Shown here: piece by piece, positions 1 to 8,421 of the stretch
Layout: every line of letters begins with the position of its first letter
Numbering within the stretch: position 1 is the stretch's first letter
Assembly: GCA_958448555.1 (NCBI GenBank)
Contig: CAUDEL010000045.1
Location: forward strand, 1-24,851
Direction: 5' to 3'
Length of the DNA stretch: 24,851 nt
Source of the DNA: Limiplasma sp958448555
Lineage (GTDB): Bacteria > Bacillota > Clostridia > Christensenellales > Aristaeellaceae
The notes under the pieces: generated by a model
Told to the model about the DNA's origin: nothing
Database searches by the model: none
The model's input: the letters and a program-made list of their open reading frames with translations, nothing else
Made by a program: the position numbers and the translations under genes

Positions 1-5
1 AAAAT

Positions 6-47
6 TGGCGTTTTTCGCCTGACCCGGAATGGCGATTATCGCCTGAC
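6..47. repeat. two copies of an 18-nt palindromic repeat, 24-nt period
   Basis: Two near-identical 18-nt units, at 6-23 and 30-47, differ at two central bases and are separated by six bases. Each carries GGCG...CGCC arms and can fold into a small hairpin (the second has arms GGCGA/TCGCC around a 3-nt loop). On the minus strand they lie just after the stop of the decayed PepSY-like gene. The outermost hairpin is followed by AATTTT, so it may work as a weak terminator. The array runs up to the window edge and may continue beyond it. Confidence 0.5.
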
Positions 48-61
48 GCTAACAACGCGCA

Positions 62-791
62 TCAGTTTTTTTCGCAGAAAAATATTTCACTGGTCTGAGC
101 ATCTAGCGTTACTTGATACTGTACATTTGCTTGGGTGGGCTTTTCGATGGTTACGAAGTATACATACCATTTTCGTTGATTTCCAATATCTTGCACGAGC
201 GTGGCTGAACATTCATACTTGTCCAAAAAAGCATTTGAAAGATCGAACTTGTCGCATAGCGTCTCACGAGAGACTTGAATAGTCGTTTCTTTACGATAGA
301 TCGTTCTCTGTTGGACGCGTATATCTTGGAAGCAAATCAGACCGTCGATAGAGCGTGTCAAAAAGCACCAAGTCCTCCATTGACCAAAGGTCATGCGGTA
401 ACTGCCGCTGAAGTTCTCACTGATCGTACAACTCAAGGTAATTTGTTTTGGCGATTGAAAGGACTGTTCCTGTAAGTGCATCTACGGTGGTCAGCAAATA
501 GGGCTCTGCTTCATTTTCCACAATGTAGCTGACAACCCATGCATAAGCATTGTCTTCTTCGCTGTATACCAGATTTGCTTTGATCTCCAATAGTGGGAGT
601 TGGGAAAAATCATAACCCTCATTGGAAGCAGCAGCGTTGGCTTTGCCGATTGCGTCTTCCATTGTGATGGAGCCGTTCACTTCTCCCTGAGGTTTGATAA
701 TTTGTGCCTGTACCGTATTTGAGATACAACTGCCCATCAAAAGAACCACGGCAAAGCAAATAGACACCAGAAACCGAAAACTCTTTCTCGT
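62..791 (-). pseudogene. decayed gene for a secreted PepSY-like protein
   Basis: Two overlapping minus-strand frames (about 791-417 and 481-62) read as one protein broken by a frameshift around 417-481. The first part has a basic start (TRKSFRF), a hydrophobic stretch and a lipobox-like LMGSC. It then has a PepSY-like segment ending in TTVDALTGTVLS. The second part ends with a similar segment (WYVYFV ... YQVTLDAQTSEIFF), and its FGQWRTW resembles the linker of two-domain PepSY proteins. A good ribosome site (AAGGGAGG) lies about 9 nt upstream of an in-frame ACG at 791-789, where ATG is expected. The next usable codon is GTG at 767, inside the signal peptide. A lost start plus a frameshift argue for a pseudogene. 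The alternative is two overlapping real genes, or sequencing errors. PepSY domains are usually inhibitory or regulatory domains outside the membrane. Confidence 0.6.
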
Positions 792-1080
792 TGGGTTCGC
801 CTCCCTTAAAATAGGGGATTTCTTAAGTACAACGAACAGCAGATGGAAGATAATGCATACGCTTTATTTGCCTTGGCGCGAAACGCACCATTGCTATCGG
901 TCAAAATATGTCAGGCAGAATTGACTTCATATGTCCTAAGCGTAAAGGTCTCATCATCCGCGTTAAATAGCAACAGGATATACGAGAAAATGCCGAGGCG
1001 AGTCGGATTACGTTCCAAAAAAAGTACGGCCTGCTTTTATCCTTATGTAAGCTTTTTTCGTCCATTCCATTTCTGAAGGT
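792..1080. other. gene-free intergenic stretch
   Basis: With the adjoining terminator this is a stretch of about 330 bases without a credible gene. The open frames here are short, lack ribosome sites and resemble nothing I know. Upstream of the decayed PepSY gene, CCCC and GGGA arms around 801-817 could weakly pair near its ribosome site. I see no convincing promoter. Confidence 0.5.
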
Positions 1081-1122
1081 AAAAAAGAACAATACCTGAT
1101 GTCAACAAAGTCGAAATTGCTC
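1081..1122 (-). terminator. probable terminator of the sugar-acid operon
   Basis: It starts directly after the isomerase stop codon. GAGCAAT (1116-1122) pairs with ATTGTTC (1087-1093) with one G-U pair, and an inner TCGAC/GTTGA stem can form in the loop. Six T residues on the minus strand (1081-1086) follow. The loop is long for an intrinsic terminator, so confidence is moderate. Confidence 0.5.
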
Positions 1123-1731
1123 TTATTTTGCAGATTCCTCTTCCTTGCGCAACACGCCAAGCGTTCCTCCCGGATGCCGCAATATATATTCCCTGGGCGT
1201 CAAAGCGCGCTGCTCTTGTAGTACCACAGATAATGCCTGCAAGACGATCATTTCAGCAAGAATGGATGTGCGGGGTGCGCGATTTAGGGGCCCGCCTTCC
1301 TGATCCGTTCCTGCATAAAGACTGGCATCGGCAAACTGATCCAACCACGATCCTCGTTTACCTGTAACGGCGAGGATTTTACAGCCGTTATTTCGGATGG
1401 CTGTGGCTGTGGCTTTTAGTTCTGCTGTTTCACCGCTGTTGGAAATACAGATAACTACATCCCCAGCGATCAGTTGACCACAGGAGCCGTGGACAGCCTC
1501 CGTTCCATGAAGAAAATAGGCGGGTGTACCCGTGGAAGACAGCAATGAGGCTATATAAGTTGCCACATGAGCCGGCTTGCCAATGCCTGTTACATGTAAC
1601 CGTCCCCCTTGCTCCTGAGAATGGCAAATCATCTGCGCGGCTGTGCGCAGTGCCTGCGAATCAACCTGTCTTTCAATTTGCCGTAACTCGGACTTAGTTA
1701 TGCTCAGGAAGTTCTCCAATGCATCTCTCAT
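1123..1731 (-). CDS. SIS-domain sugar-phosphate isomerase, arabinose-5-phosphate isomerase type
   Basis: A 202-residue, single SIS-domain protein of the KdsD/GutQ/KpsF family, without the C-terminal CBS pair of the longer members. Family signatures are GIGKPAH (49-55), FLHGTEAVHG (73-82), SNSGETAEL (97-105), a GPLNRAP segment (147-153) and RHPGGTLG (185-192). K52, H81, E101, E145 and H186 align with the residues I recall as catalytic or conserved in E. coli KdsD (K59, H88, E111, E152, H193). The expected reaction is D-arabinose-5-phosphate to D-ribulose-5-phosphate in the cytoplasm. The start is the ATG at 1731, which follows AAGGAGG at good spacing; an upstream in-frame start has no such site. 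It is the last gene of the operon, 14 nt after the ribokinase homologue. A hexulose-phosphate isomerase role is the main alternative. Confidence 0.85.
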   Translation of the reverse strand: MRDALENFLSITKSELRQIERQVDSQALRTAAQMICHSQEQGGRLHVTGIGKPAHVATYIASLLSSTGTPAYFLHGTEAVHGSCGQLIAGDVVICISNSGETAELKATATAIRNNGCKILAVTGKRGSWLDQFADASLYAGTDQEGGPLNRAPRTSILAEMIVLQALSVVLQEQRALTPREYILRHPGGTLGVLRKEEESAK

Positions 1732-1745
1732 TCTTATGCTCCTCC

Positions 1746-2708
1746 TTAAACATCCCAAAGCAATTCTGCCCGACCAGCAGCATTAAGACGGCTGTTTACC
1801 GTCTGAAGATCAGGAAGGCTTGGCTGTGCTCCCATGCGGGAAACCGTGATGCTGGCAGCCTGATTAGCAAATTCCACGGCCTGATGGACGGCTACGCCGG
1901 CGCTGATTGCCGTACAGAATGCTCCGATGAAACTGTCTCCTGCTGCGGTTGGATCAATGGGATGGTCGCACTGTACACATGGGCTGATGAAAAAAGATTC
2001 GCCGCTCCGGCAAGCAGCCCCGCGATCACCCAGCGTAATAATCACATTGGCACAGCCATCCTCTTGCAACTTGCGAGTTGCACGGAATATGTCACTTTCT
2101 GTCTCAATAGCCATTTCAGTCAGTACGGAGGCCTCGTGTTCATTCGGTGCGATCCAACACAGGTTTGATAAAAAGTCAGACTTGAGCTTAGTGGCTGGCG
2201 CAGGATTGAGCATGACGGGGACGCCTGCATGGGCTGCCCACGTAGCTATTGTTTCGTTGATTGCCATGGGGATCTCCATTTGGAGAATCACCATATCATA
2301 GCGACCTATTTCCTGTTCAATGTATGCAATATCGCTCTTGGCAATGGCCATGTTGGCCCCCGGAACAACCACAATGCGATTCTGTGTTTTTCCAGCGCAC
2401 GATTGAATTTGTATGTTCCCCACGCCGGAAGAAACGTTGTCGGCAATTAGTATACCCGATGTATTCACACCGGCCCGATTCAAAGAAAGAAGCATCTCCT
2501 GTCCGAAAGCATCGTTACCCACCTTGCCGACCATAGCAACTTCAGCCCCCAACAAAGCAGCCTGCGCTGCCTGATTCGCCCCTTTACCGCCGGAGGCTGT
2601 ATGAAAATCTGTGCCCAAAATTGTTTCTCCTGGAGCAACAAACCGTTCTGCCCGCACAATTAGGTCCATGACAAGACTGCCTACCACCAACAACCTAGGA
2701 CGTTTCAT
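1746..2708 (-). CDS. ribokinase-family (PfkB) sugar kinase
   Basis: A 320-residue carbohydrate kinase, close in length to E. coli ribokinase (309). It shows the N-terminal GSLVMDLIVR segment, the sugar-binding GGKGANQ (40-46), LNPAPA (167-172), NEHEA (189-193) and the anion-hole/catalytic motif DPTAAGDSF (252-260) with D258 as the likely base. The family phosphorylates a pentose or keto-sugar-acid hydroxyl with ATP. Ribokinase-like sequence plus a downstream arabinose-5-phosphate-type isomerase suggests that a pentose such as D-arabinose or ribose is the substrate. A 2-keto-3-deoxy-sugar-acid kinase cannot be excluded. The start at 2708 follows AAGGAGG with ideal spacing, while a longer frame would run into the upstream gene. 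It lies 4 nt after the oxidoreductase stop codon, so the two are probably coupled. Confidence 0.9.
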   Translation of the reverse strand: MKRPRLLVVGSLVMDLIVRAERFVAPGETILGTDFHTASGGKGANQAAQAALLGAEVAMVGKVGNDAFGQEMLLSLNRAGVNTSGILIADNVSSGVGNIQIQSCAGKTQNRIVVVPGANMAIAKSDIAYIEQEIGRYDMVILQMEIPMAINETIATWAAHAGVPVMLNPAPATKLKSDFLSNLCWIAPNEHEASVLTEMAIETESDIFRATRKLQEDGCANVIITLGDRGAACRSGESFFISPCVQCDHPIDPTAAGDSFIGAFCTAISAGVAVHQAVEFANQAASITVSRMGAQPSLPDLQTVNSRLNAAGRAELLWDV

Positions 2709-2712
2709 CGTC

Positions 2713-4305
2713 TCAGCCTCCTTGAATACGATTGAGGTACTGTGGCTGCACTTTTCCATTGCGCGAGCTAACGGAAGTATCCGTGCGCAGATGCCCGCCG
2801 ATGGTCTCCTGGCGTGCAAGCATGGAGGTGACAATCATTCTCGCAGCAGTCAGTGCATTTGCCACTAGGAAAGGAGCGGGAGATTTCTCCCTGTTGGCAA
2901 CGGCACAGGCATTAAATGAGCTTTCCATCTCACTAATTTTCTTGAGAGCAAGCAGCAACTCCGATTCATTTCGCTCCAGAAAGGCATAGCGTTGCATTGC
3001 TTCTTTGAGTTCTCGCATAACTTCTCCGCTGGACAGATGGTCTTCTCCCGACGGAGCACTGAAGATTGCCCGCTGCTGTAGAGGCACATGGCTACGGGCG
3101 GCAAAGGCCGCTGCCTGTGTCCCGGCGATATGTCCGAACACTTGTGTCGCCAGAATGGAATTCCCGCCCATTCTGTTCGCCCCATGTATCCCACCTGCGC
3201 TTTCGCCTGCAGCATACAGACCTGCAATGGAAGTGGAAGCATGCTCGTCTATTTCAATTCCACCGTTGAAGCCCTGACAATGTGGATAAAGCAGAAAGGG
3301 TTGTGATGTTGCATCAATGTTTGCCCGTTCAAGATAACGGTTCCATCGGGAAAAAGAATGATCGCTTCGAATGTCGCACGTATAGGTCAGCTTCGCCGGA
3401 CATGGCCGGTTGTTTTCGCGTGAGCGCTTCAAAATAGATCGTTCAATATACATGGACGCGTCAAGCGTGGTAAAGGGGCCGTGAAGCGCATGCGCATCCA
3501 TGCAGGCTTCCTCTGTTATTCCATTGGGAAGACAATCCAAAAGTGGATTATCATTTTCGTCCATGAGCCGTGGATGGGTGCTCATGGTAAAATGGTAAAA
3601 CAACGTACCCGGAAGTGGAGAGAATGTCCCCAGCAGGAACTGAATGAATTCCAGATTAACAAGCGGAGTACCATGTCTTGCTGCCATACCGTATGCTCCG
3701 CCCAGCAGGCTACCTCCCGCGCAGCAGTATTGCCAAAGTGATTCGGCTCCTCCCATGGCTAGAACGACCGCTCCTGCCGGCAACGTGACCTGCCTGCCCT
3801 CCCTGTCAGCACAGAGCAAGCCGCAGCACTGCCCATCGGCTATGGCTAAGTCAATGGCATATAGATCTGGACGATAGTTCACATTCCTTTTGTGAAGTTG
3901 TCTGAGCATCAAAGGAATCAAGGAAGATATATCGTCAAGTACGGCACCGCGCAACGATGCGCCAAAGCAGGTTTTCAGCTGGATTGATTCAAGAGAAATA
4001 AATTGTAGTCCCCAAGTTTGCAGGTCATGATACCTCGCAGCAGAGTCCTCCACCAACCGACACACTAACTTTGGATTTATACATCCCAGACTTGAGGAAA
4101 GAATTTCAGAAAAAAACTCTTCGCAGTCTTTTTCCCCCTCCGCATACATTACACCCCAAGCTGGCGAAAGCGGATAATAGGTTGAACCCGCAGGACCACC
4201 CCCCGTTACCATAATGACCCTTGCGCCAGCATCCGCAGCGGACAAGGCCGCCCGCACGGCCGCAGCTCCTCCTCCTGCCACTATTACGTCGCCAGAGGTT
4301 TTCAT
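2713..4305 (-). CDS. FAD-dependent oxidoreductase, fumarate reductase/aspartate oxidase superfamily
   Basis: A 530-residue flavoprotein. The N-terminus has an FAD Rossmann motif (VIVAGGGAAAVRAA, 7-20), and the second FAD signature reads GLYAAGESAGGIHGANRMGG, as in fumarate reductase flavoproteins and L-aspartate oxidase. The conserved histidine-containing HPTG and the RGEGG active-site segment of true fumarate/succinate enzymes are replaced, by FLLG and by a stretch around FTMSTHPRL. A C4-dicarboxylate substrate is therefore unlikely. There is no signal peptide or heme/flavin-carrier domain, so it should be cytoplasmic. Position between the transporter and the kinase suggests it oxidises or reduces the imported compound or an intermediate, but the substrate is unknown. 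The start at 4305 has an AAAGGATG site overlapping the end of the upstream permease gene. Confidence 0.8.
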   Translation of the reverse strand: MKTSGDVIVAGGGAAAVRAALSAADAGARVIMVTGGGPAGSTYYPLSPAWGVMYAEGEKDCEEFFSEILSSSLGCINPKLVCRLVEDSAARYHDLQTWGLQFISLESIQLKTCFGASLRGAVLDDISSLIPLMLRQLHKRNVNYRPDLYAIDLAIADGQCCGLLCADREGRQVTLPAGAVVLAMGGAESLWQYCCAGGSLLGGAYGMAARHGTPLVNLEFIQFLLGTFSPLPGTLFYHFTMSTHPRLMDENDNPLLDCLPNGITEEACMDAHALHGPFTTLDASMYIERSILKRSRENNRPCPAKLTYTCDIRSDHSFSRWNRYLERANIDATSQPFLLYPHCQGFNGGIEIDEHASTSIAGLYAAGESAGGIHGANRMGGNSILATQVFGHIAGTQAAAFAARSHVPLQQRAIFSAPSGEDHLSSGEVMRELKEAMQRYAFLERNESELLLALKKISEMESSFNACAVANREKSPAPFLVANALTAARMIVTSMLARQETIGGHLRTDTSVSSRNGKVQPQYLNRIQGG

Positions 4306-4313
4306 CTACCTAC

Positions 4314-5162
4314 TCATCCTTTCACGGCGCCTGCCGTCAATCCTTGAATCAGATACTTTTGAATTATTGCAAAGAGAATGACCACTGGTACAACGACCAC
4401 TGTTCCGGTAGCAAGGATGCCACCCCAGTTATGCTTTCCGCTGCTTTCCATCAGCTGTGCCAGTCCCACTTGAATGGTTTTTGCCTTTGCTGAAGATGTG
4501 AGAATCAGAGCGTACTGATAATCGTTCCACGACAGAATAAACGCATAAAGGACAATCGAAACCAAGCTTGATACGCTCAAAGGTAGAATGATTGATCGGA
4601 ACGTATGAAAGTACCCGCAACCGTCGATAAGAGCCGCTTCCTCCAATTCATTGGGAATGGTATGCATAAACCCGCTCATTAACCAAACGCCAATCGGAAT
4701 AGTGACGGTACCATAAATCAGGATTAACGCTATACGTGTATTCACAATTCCCCAGTTCATGGCCAGCCTGTACCAGGGCGTCATTAAAATGGGCCCTTGA
4801 AACAGCTGTGAGAGAATGATAAGCATGGTAAAGAGCTTTTTCCCGGGAAACCTGAACTTGCCTAAGATATAGCCGCTGGTGGATGCAAACAGTGCCGTCA
4901 TCAACGCCGTGACAGCAGATGTGATGAGGGAGTTGATCAAAAGCGGTACAATGTTAGAGCTATAAGGCCCAAATGCCCATGCGAAGTTCTCTACTGTTAC
5001 CCGTTTTGGGATCCAACGGGGGACGATTTCCCATATATCTGACTCCGGTTTGAGGGCGCTGATAACCATCCATAGAACCGGAATTAGGGTAAAGGCCATG
5101 AGTAGAACCGTAAACAAATACAAGATCCACCTGCCAAGCCGTTGTTTAAAATGACAGTTCAA
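4314..5162 (-). CDS. carbohydrate ABC transporter permease, MalG type
   Basis: A 282-residue inner-membrane permease with about six hydrophobic segments. The ATPase-contact EAA loop is EEAALIDGCGYFHTFRSIIL, typical of the CUT1 sugar family. It starts with TTG at 5162, placed 8 nt after GGAGGG; the upstream permease stop is only one base away, so translation is probably coupled. It forms the channel with the MalF-type partner. No ATPase gene is present in the operon, which fits clostridia that use a shared MsmX/UgpC-type ATPase. The substrate is set by the binding protein rather than by this gene. Confidence 0.92.
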   Translation of the reverse strand: MNCHFKQRLGRWILYLFTVLLMAFTLIPVLWMVISALKPESDIWEIVPRWIPKRVTVENFAWAFGPYSSNIVPLLINSLITSAVTALMTALFASTSGYILGKFRFPGKKLFTMLIILSQLFQGPILMTPWYRLAMNWGIVNTRIALILIYGTVTIPIGVWLMSGFMHTIPNELEEAALIDGCGYFHTFRSIILPLSVSSLVSIVLYAFILSWNDYQYALILTSSAKAKTIQVGLAQLMESSGKHNWGGILATGTVVVVPVVILFAIIQKYLIQGLTAGAVKG

Positions 5163-5163
5163 A

Positions 5164-6054
5164 TCAGCTTCCCTCCTCGGTGGACATCATCAGACGCAGG
5201 TAGACAATCATAACTAACATAACCAGTAACGCGGAGATAACCGCCACAGCCGAGCCCTCGCCCAGTTGATAAAAGCGGAATGACTTTGTATATACATAGG
5301 TTTGCAGCATGCTGGTACGGTATCCGGGACCCCCCTGTGTCAATGACCACACCAGTTCAAAGCGTGTCCACTGCTGAATGAAAATAAGCAAAGTAGTAAC
5401 CCTTATCACCGGCATAAGGGACGGCAGGGTGACATAGCGCCATTTTTTTAACATGCCACATCCATCAATAGCAGCAGCCTCGTAGAGATCGCCTGGAATA
5501 CCCTGCAAGCCAGCCAAAAGCATGACTGTCACATAGGGAAAGCCTTTCCATACGGAAACCAAAAATAATGCGGGCCATAAGGTAGATTCATCGCCCAGCC
5601 ACACGTGACTTGTGCCGAGATAGTAATTCAGCAGGCCATAACCACCGTCAAATATCCACTTCCACATCAGGCCGGTAATAACCATGGGCGTCACCCAAGG
5701 CGCCATTGCCAGGCCACGCCACAGCCCCCTTAGACGAAGTTTCTGATTTAACACCAGTGCAGCGGCAAGGCCTGCTAGAATTTGCAGAGGCGTGGTACAT
5801 AAAACCCATTTGAAGGTGTTAAGCAAGATGGGCTGAAAGTTTGCATCCTCTGTAAGCAGCTTCACATAGTTTTGTACTCCAATGTATTTTCCACTTCCCG
5901 GAACCAAAAGCGAAAGGTCCGTAAAGCTGAGTCGAAGAGACTCGATAAGAGGATACGCCTGAAAGACAAGCAAATACAAAAAAGTAGGCAGCAGCATGAA
6001 GTACACAAAACCATACTTGCGAGCCGACTGGCTCTTCAGGCGTGTCTTCGTCAA
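5164..6054 (-). CDS. carbohydrate ABC transporter permease, MalF/UgpA type
   Basis: A 296-residue membrane permease. It has a first membrane helix near FVYFMLLPTFLYLLVF, several further helices, and the EAA loop YEAAAIDGCGMLKKWRYVTL. The longest open frame begins at 6117, but GTGAGGTG lies just before a TTG at 6054, and the translation upstream of that TTG does not look like protein. I therefore use TTG 6054. A GC-rich hairpin separates it from the binding-protein gene, which may lower its expression relative to that gene. It is the partner of the adjacent MalG-type permease. Confidence 0.9.
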   Translation of the reverse strand: MTKTRLKSQSARKYGFVYFMLLPTFLYLLVFQAYPLIESLRLSFTDLSLLVPGSGKYIGVQNYVKLLTEDANFQPILLNTFKWVLCTTPLQILAGLAAALVLNQKLRLRGLWRGLAMAPWVTPMVITGLMWKWIFDGGYGLLNYYLGTSHVWLGDESTLWPALFLVSVWKGFPYVTVMLLAGLQGIPGDLYEAAAIDGCGMLKKWRYVTLPSLMPVIRVTTLLIFIQQWTRFELVWSLTQGGPGYRTSMLQTYVYTKSFRFYQLGEGSAVAVISALLVMLVMIVYLRLMMSTEEGS

Positions 6055-6084
6055 AACAAACACCTCACATTCGGCTGGATGGTG

Positions 6085-6115
6085 GCGAAGCCGGCACATT
6101 AAGCACCGGCTTCGC
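6085..6115 (-). promoter_or_regulatory. intercistronic hairpin between binding protein and permease genes
   Basis: A perfect 10-bp inverted repeat (GCGAAGCCGG at 6085-6094 and CCGGCTTCGC at 6106-6115) with an 11-nt loop and no T-run. Such hairpins after binding-protein genes commonly stabilise the upstream mRNA, giving more binding protein than permease. That role is inferred from position. Confidence 0.6.
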
Positions 6116-6129
6116 ACAAGACGACAGAC

Positions 6130-7425
6130 TTATTCCAGCGAAGCCTTGATATCATCAATGCCGGCTTTGATCGTCTCATAACACTCTTCAGGCGTTACTG
6201 TACCCGCAAGCAGGTCGATCATAGCCGCCTGAACTACCAACTCCATAGGTCCCTGTCCCACAATTTTAGGCTGCATCTGACCACATTCATCTGCCAAAGC
6301 AACAAATTTATCAATCAGTGCGCGATGCTCGGCACCATGTCCGAAATACTCTTCGTCGGCATAAGCGATCAACGATTCTTGATCGTGGTTGAGCAAGGGG
6401 GGCATGTTAATGGATGCAATATAGTAATCGATGCACTCAGGAGAAAGAGCACATTTGATAAAGGCCCAAGCCAGATCCTTCTGGGTACATCCTGTGGGAA
6501 TTGCAAGCGCTGTAGCGTTTATCATGCAAGCCGGCTGAGATCCGGAAGGGCCTTTGGGAAAACCAATGGGGATCACATCATTGATGGCGTTCAGGCCGAA
6601 AGGAGCTGCCACGGAAGTATAGTTTGTACCGGCATGCATAATGGCCACTTTTCCTTCGTCAAACAAACGATACTGATCGTCGTAGCCCCACGTGCTCTGA
6701 GCTTCAGGCATATAGGGCGCAAGGTCCGCAAAAAGCTGGAGGGTTTCGATATAGGCTTCCCGGGTTTCCTCTGAGGTATCATCAGGAGAAAACCCATTGG
6801 AAAGAGCCACCATACTCAGATCGCGGAAAAGGAAACGCCCACCGCTGGCACCGGCACATGTATAGCCGTAATAACCTTTTTCAGAAGCAGCTTTGGCAAT
6901 AGCAACAATATCATCCCAGGTAGAAATATCCTCGGCCCTCCATCCGATCTCTTCGAGAATAGCTGCGTTAGCGATATGCGCCCAGTTGTTCATGCCAATA
7001 GGCACAGAGTAAATCTTTCCATCCACGGTGGTGTACTCCAGACCCACCTTACTAAAGTTCTCAAGCGGAAGCGTCTCGTCAAAGTAATCATTAAGTTCCT
7101 CAAGAACGCCCATGGCAAGATAGCTAGTAAAATCTTGTGTGGTTACGATGTCAGGCCAATCGTTGTTTTGGACCATGACTGTGAATTTCGTCTGCAAGTC
7201 TGTCCAGACAAGATAATCAATTTCAACCGTCACATTGGGGTACTGCAGTTGAAAGACCTCTTTTACTTTTTCCATATACGCCTGTTCAATGCCGGAAGTT
7301 CCTGGATAGAGAATGCGTAGCGTGCCTGTACGTTCCTCATCTACAATGGATTGCGCCATGGCAGGCAAAATATACAAGACAAGTGCCAATGCGAGCAGTG
7401 TAGCCAGAATCCGATTCCTTTTCAT
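6130..7425 (-). CDS. extracellular sugar-binding protein of the ABC importer
   Basis: A 431-residue family 1 solute-binding protein. It has a signal peptide (MKRNRIL, then a hydrophobic core ending LPAMA) and typical features such as LRILYPGTSG, a KVKEVFQLQYPNVTVEI helix and FDEGKVAIMHAG. The start at 7425 follows AAGGAGG; the longer frame has no such site. No lipobox cysteine follows the hydrophobic core, so it seems to be cleaved by signal peptidase I, unlike most Gram-positive binding proteins, which are lipoproteins. It would deliver the substrate to the two permeases encoded downstream. Context suggests a sugar acid, but sequence alone does not settle the substrate. Confidence 0.9.
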   Translation of the reverse strand: MKRNRILATLLALALVLYILPAMAQSIVDEERTGTLRILYPGTSGIEQAYMEKVKEVFQLQYPNVTVEIDYLVWTDLQTKFTVMVQNNDWPDIVTTQDFTSYLAMGVLEELNDYFDETLPLENFSKVGLEYTTVDGKIYSVPIGMNNWAHIANAAILEEIGWRAEDISTWDDIVAIAKAASEKGYYGYTCAGASGGRFLFRDLSMVALSNGFSPDDTSEETREAYIETLQLFADLAPYMPEAQSTWGYDDQYRLFDEGKVAIMHAGTNYTSVAAPFGLNAINDVIPIGFPKGPSGSQPACMINATALAIPTGCTQKDLAWAFIKCALSPECIDYYIASINMPPLLNHDQESLIAYADEEYFGHGAEHRALIDKFVALADECGQMQPKIVGQGPMELVVQAAMIDLLAGTVTPEECYETIKAGIDDIKASLE

Positions 7426-7447
7426 GGTTGAAGCCTCCTTAAACTTT

Positions 7448-8404
7448 TTATGATTGAACTGCCGTAGCAGCACAATTTTCCGAAAGCCTTGCTTCCCATC
7501 TATCCGACAATAGCCTTAGTTGCATTAATTCCGCATCATCTGCCGGAAAAAAAGTCGGTGTGCCATTGTCCTTGCGAGTCGTATCGTCGATAGGTACTCC
7601 CCAGGCTGTTCGCAAGTAACGTTTGGCACAGGAAGGGTATTTTTTCAGCTCGATCAGCGCACACATGGTAAGTACAGCCTGTACCTCATGAGCTTCCTGT
7701 GGATGATCTTTCCAATGCCGCGTCAACCAGCGGTAAAGCCGTGGGTGAAAATTTGCCATTACACCAGTATAGCCGTGTCCCCCCGCTTCAAGGCTTTCCA
7801 GGAGTGTGGCAGTATTGGCATTGTAAAGCATCACACTGCTCCCGTGCAGAATCCTCAGTTTCTCTCTAATATCAAGGATATTGCAGCTTGTATCCTTGAT
7901 AAAGTGAAAACGTCCGCTGTCCAAGCAAAATTGCAGCACATCGGCAGGGAGCAAACGCTTGAACGGATATGGGCATTCGTAAAATCCCAAAGGAATATCC
8001 TTGGGAAGGAGCGATAGAAGTTGCCGCAGGTTTTGCAGCATAGTTTTATCGTCCTCCTGGGGAGAAGAAACCAGTCGGTTGGTAACCAGAACAAGTCCAT
8101 CCACACCACAGTCCGCTATCGCATTGAGTTCTTTCGCTTGATCCTTTATGCGCTCAGACACATGTCCAGAGGCCAGAACAGGGAGCTTGCCCGCGCTCAG
8201 TCGCACTACTTCACTTGCCAGACGCACTCGTTCATCTAGGGACAAACAAAACATCTCACTGGATTGGCAAACCGCAAACAGTCCATCACATCCTTGACTT
8301 ATATACCACGAAACCAAGGAGGAGAGTCCTTCTAAATCTAAGCTTCCATTTTTTTTAAATGGCGTGAGCATGACAGGCCATACTCCTGCGCTAAATACCG
8401 ACAT
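7448..8404 (-). CDS. DapA/NanA-family pyruvate-dependent aldolase
   Basis: A 318-residue TIM-barrel aldolase of the dihydrodipicolinate synthase/N-acetylneuraminate lyase family. K170 in HFIKDTSCN is the expected Schiff-base lysine, and Y142 in GFYECPYPFKRLL the catalytic tyrosine. The usual GTTGE loop is replaced by CQSSE (46-50), and YECP replaces the common YN-P, so it belongs to neither the standard DapA nor the standard NanA group. Being first in a transport and sugar-kinase operon points to catabolism: cleavage of a 2-keto-3-deoxy sugar acid into pyruvate and an aldose. It starts at 8404 with GAGAGGAAG upstream and lies 22 nt before the binding-protein gene. Sialate lyase is less likely because no ROK kinase or NanE epimerase is nearby. 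Confidence 0.85.
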   Translation of the reverse strand: MSVFSAGVWPVMLTPFKKNGSLDLEGLSSLVSWYISQGCDGLFAVCQSSEMFCLSLDERVRLASEVVRLSAGKLPVLASGHVSERIKDQAKELNAIADCGVDGLVLVTNRLVSSPQEDDKTMLQNLRQLLSLLPKDIPLGFYECPYPFKRLLPADVLQFCLDSGRFHFIKDTSCNILDIREKLRILHGSSVMLYNANTATLLESLEAGGHGYTGVMANFHPRLYRWLTRHWKDHPQEAHEVQAVLTMCALIELKKYPSCAKRYLRTAWGVPIDDTTRKDNGTPTFFPADDAELMQLRLLSDRWEARLSENCAATAVQS

Positions 8405-8421
8405 TCTTGTCTTCCTCTCTC

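Noticed and set aside
1..61. CRISPR array
   Set aside because: The repeats are 18 nt with 6-nt gaps, far shorter than CRISPR repeats and spacers, and no cas genes are present.
901..1092. 63-residue minus-strand frame as a gene
   Set aside because: It has no ribosome site and an unnatural composition, and it overlaps the terminator.
1077..1105. TTGACA on the minus strand as a promoter for the PepSY-like pseudogene
   Set aside because: The -10 at 17-nt spacing (TTACCT) is poor, the gene starts about 290 nt away, and the TTGACA falls inside the terminator hairpin.
7448..8404. Sialic-acid operon
   Set aside because: No ROK-family N-acetylmannosamine kinase, NanE epimerase or NagA/NagB is present, and the isomerase is of the arabinose-5-phosphate type.
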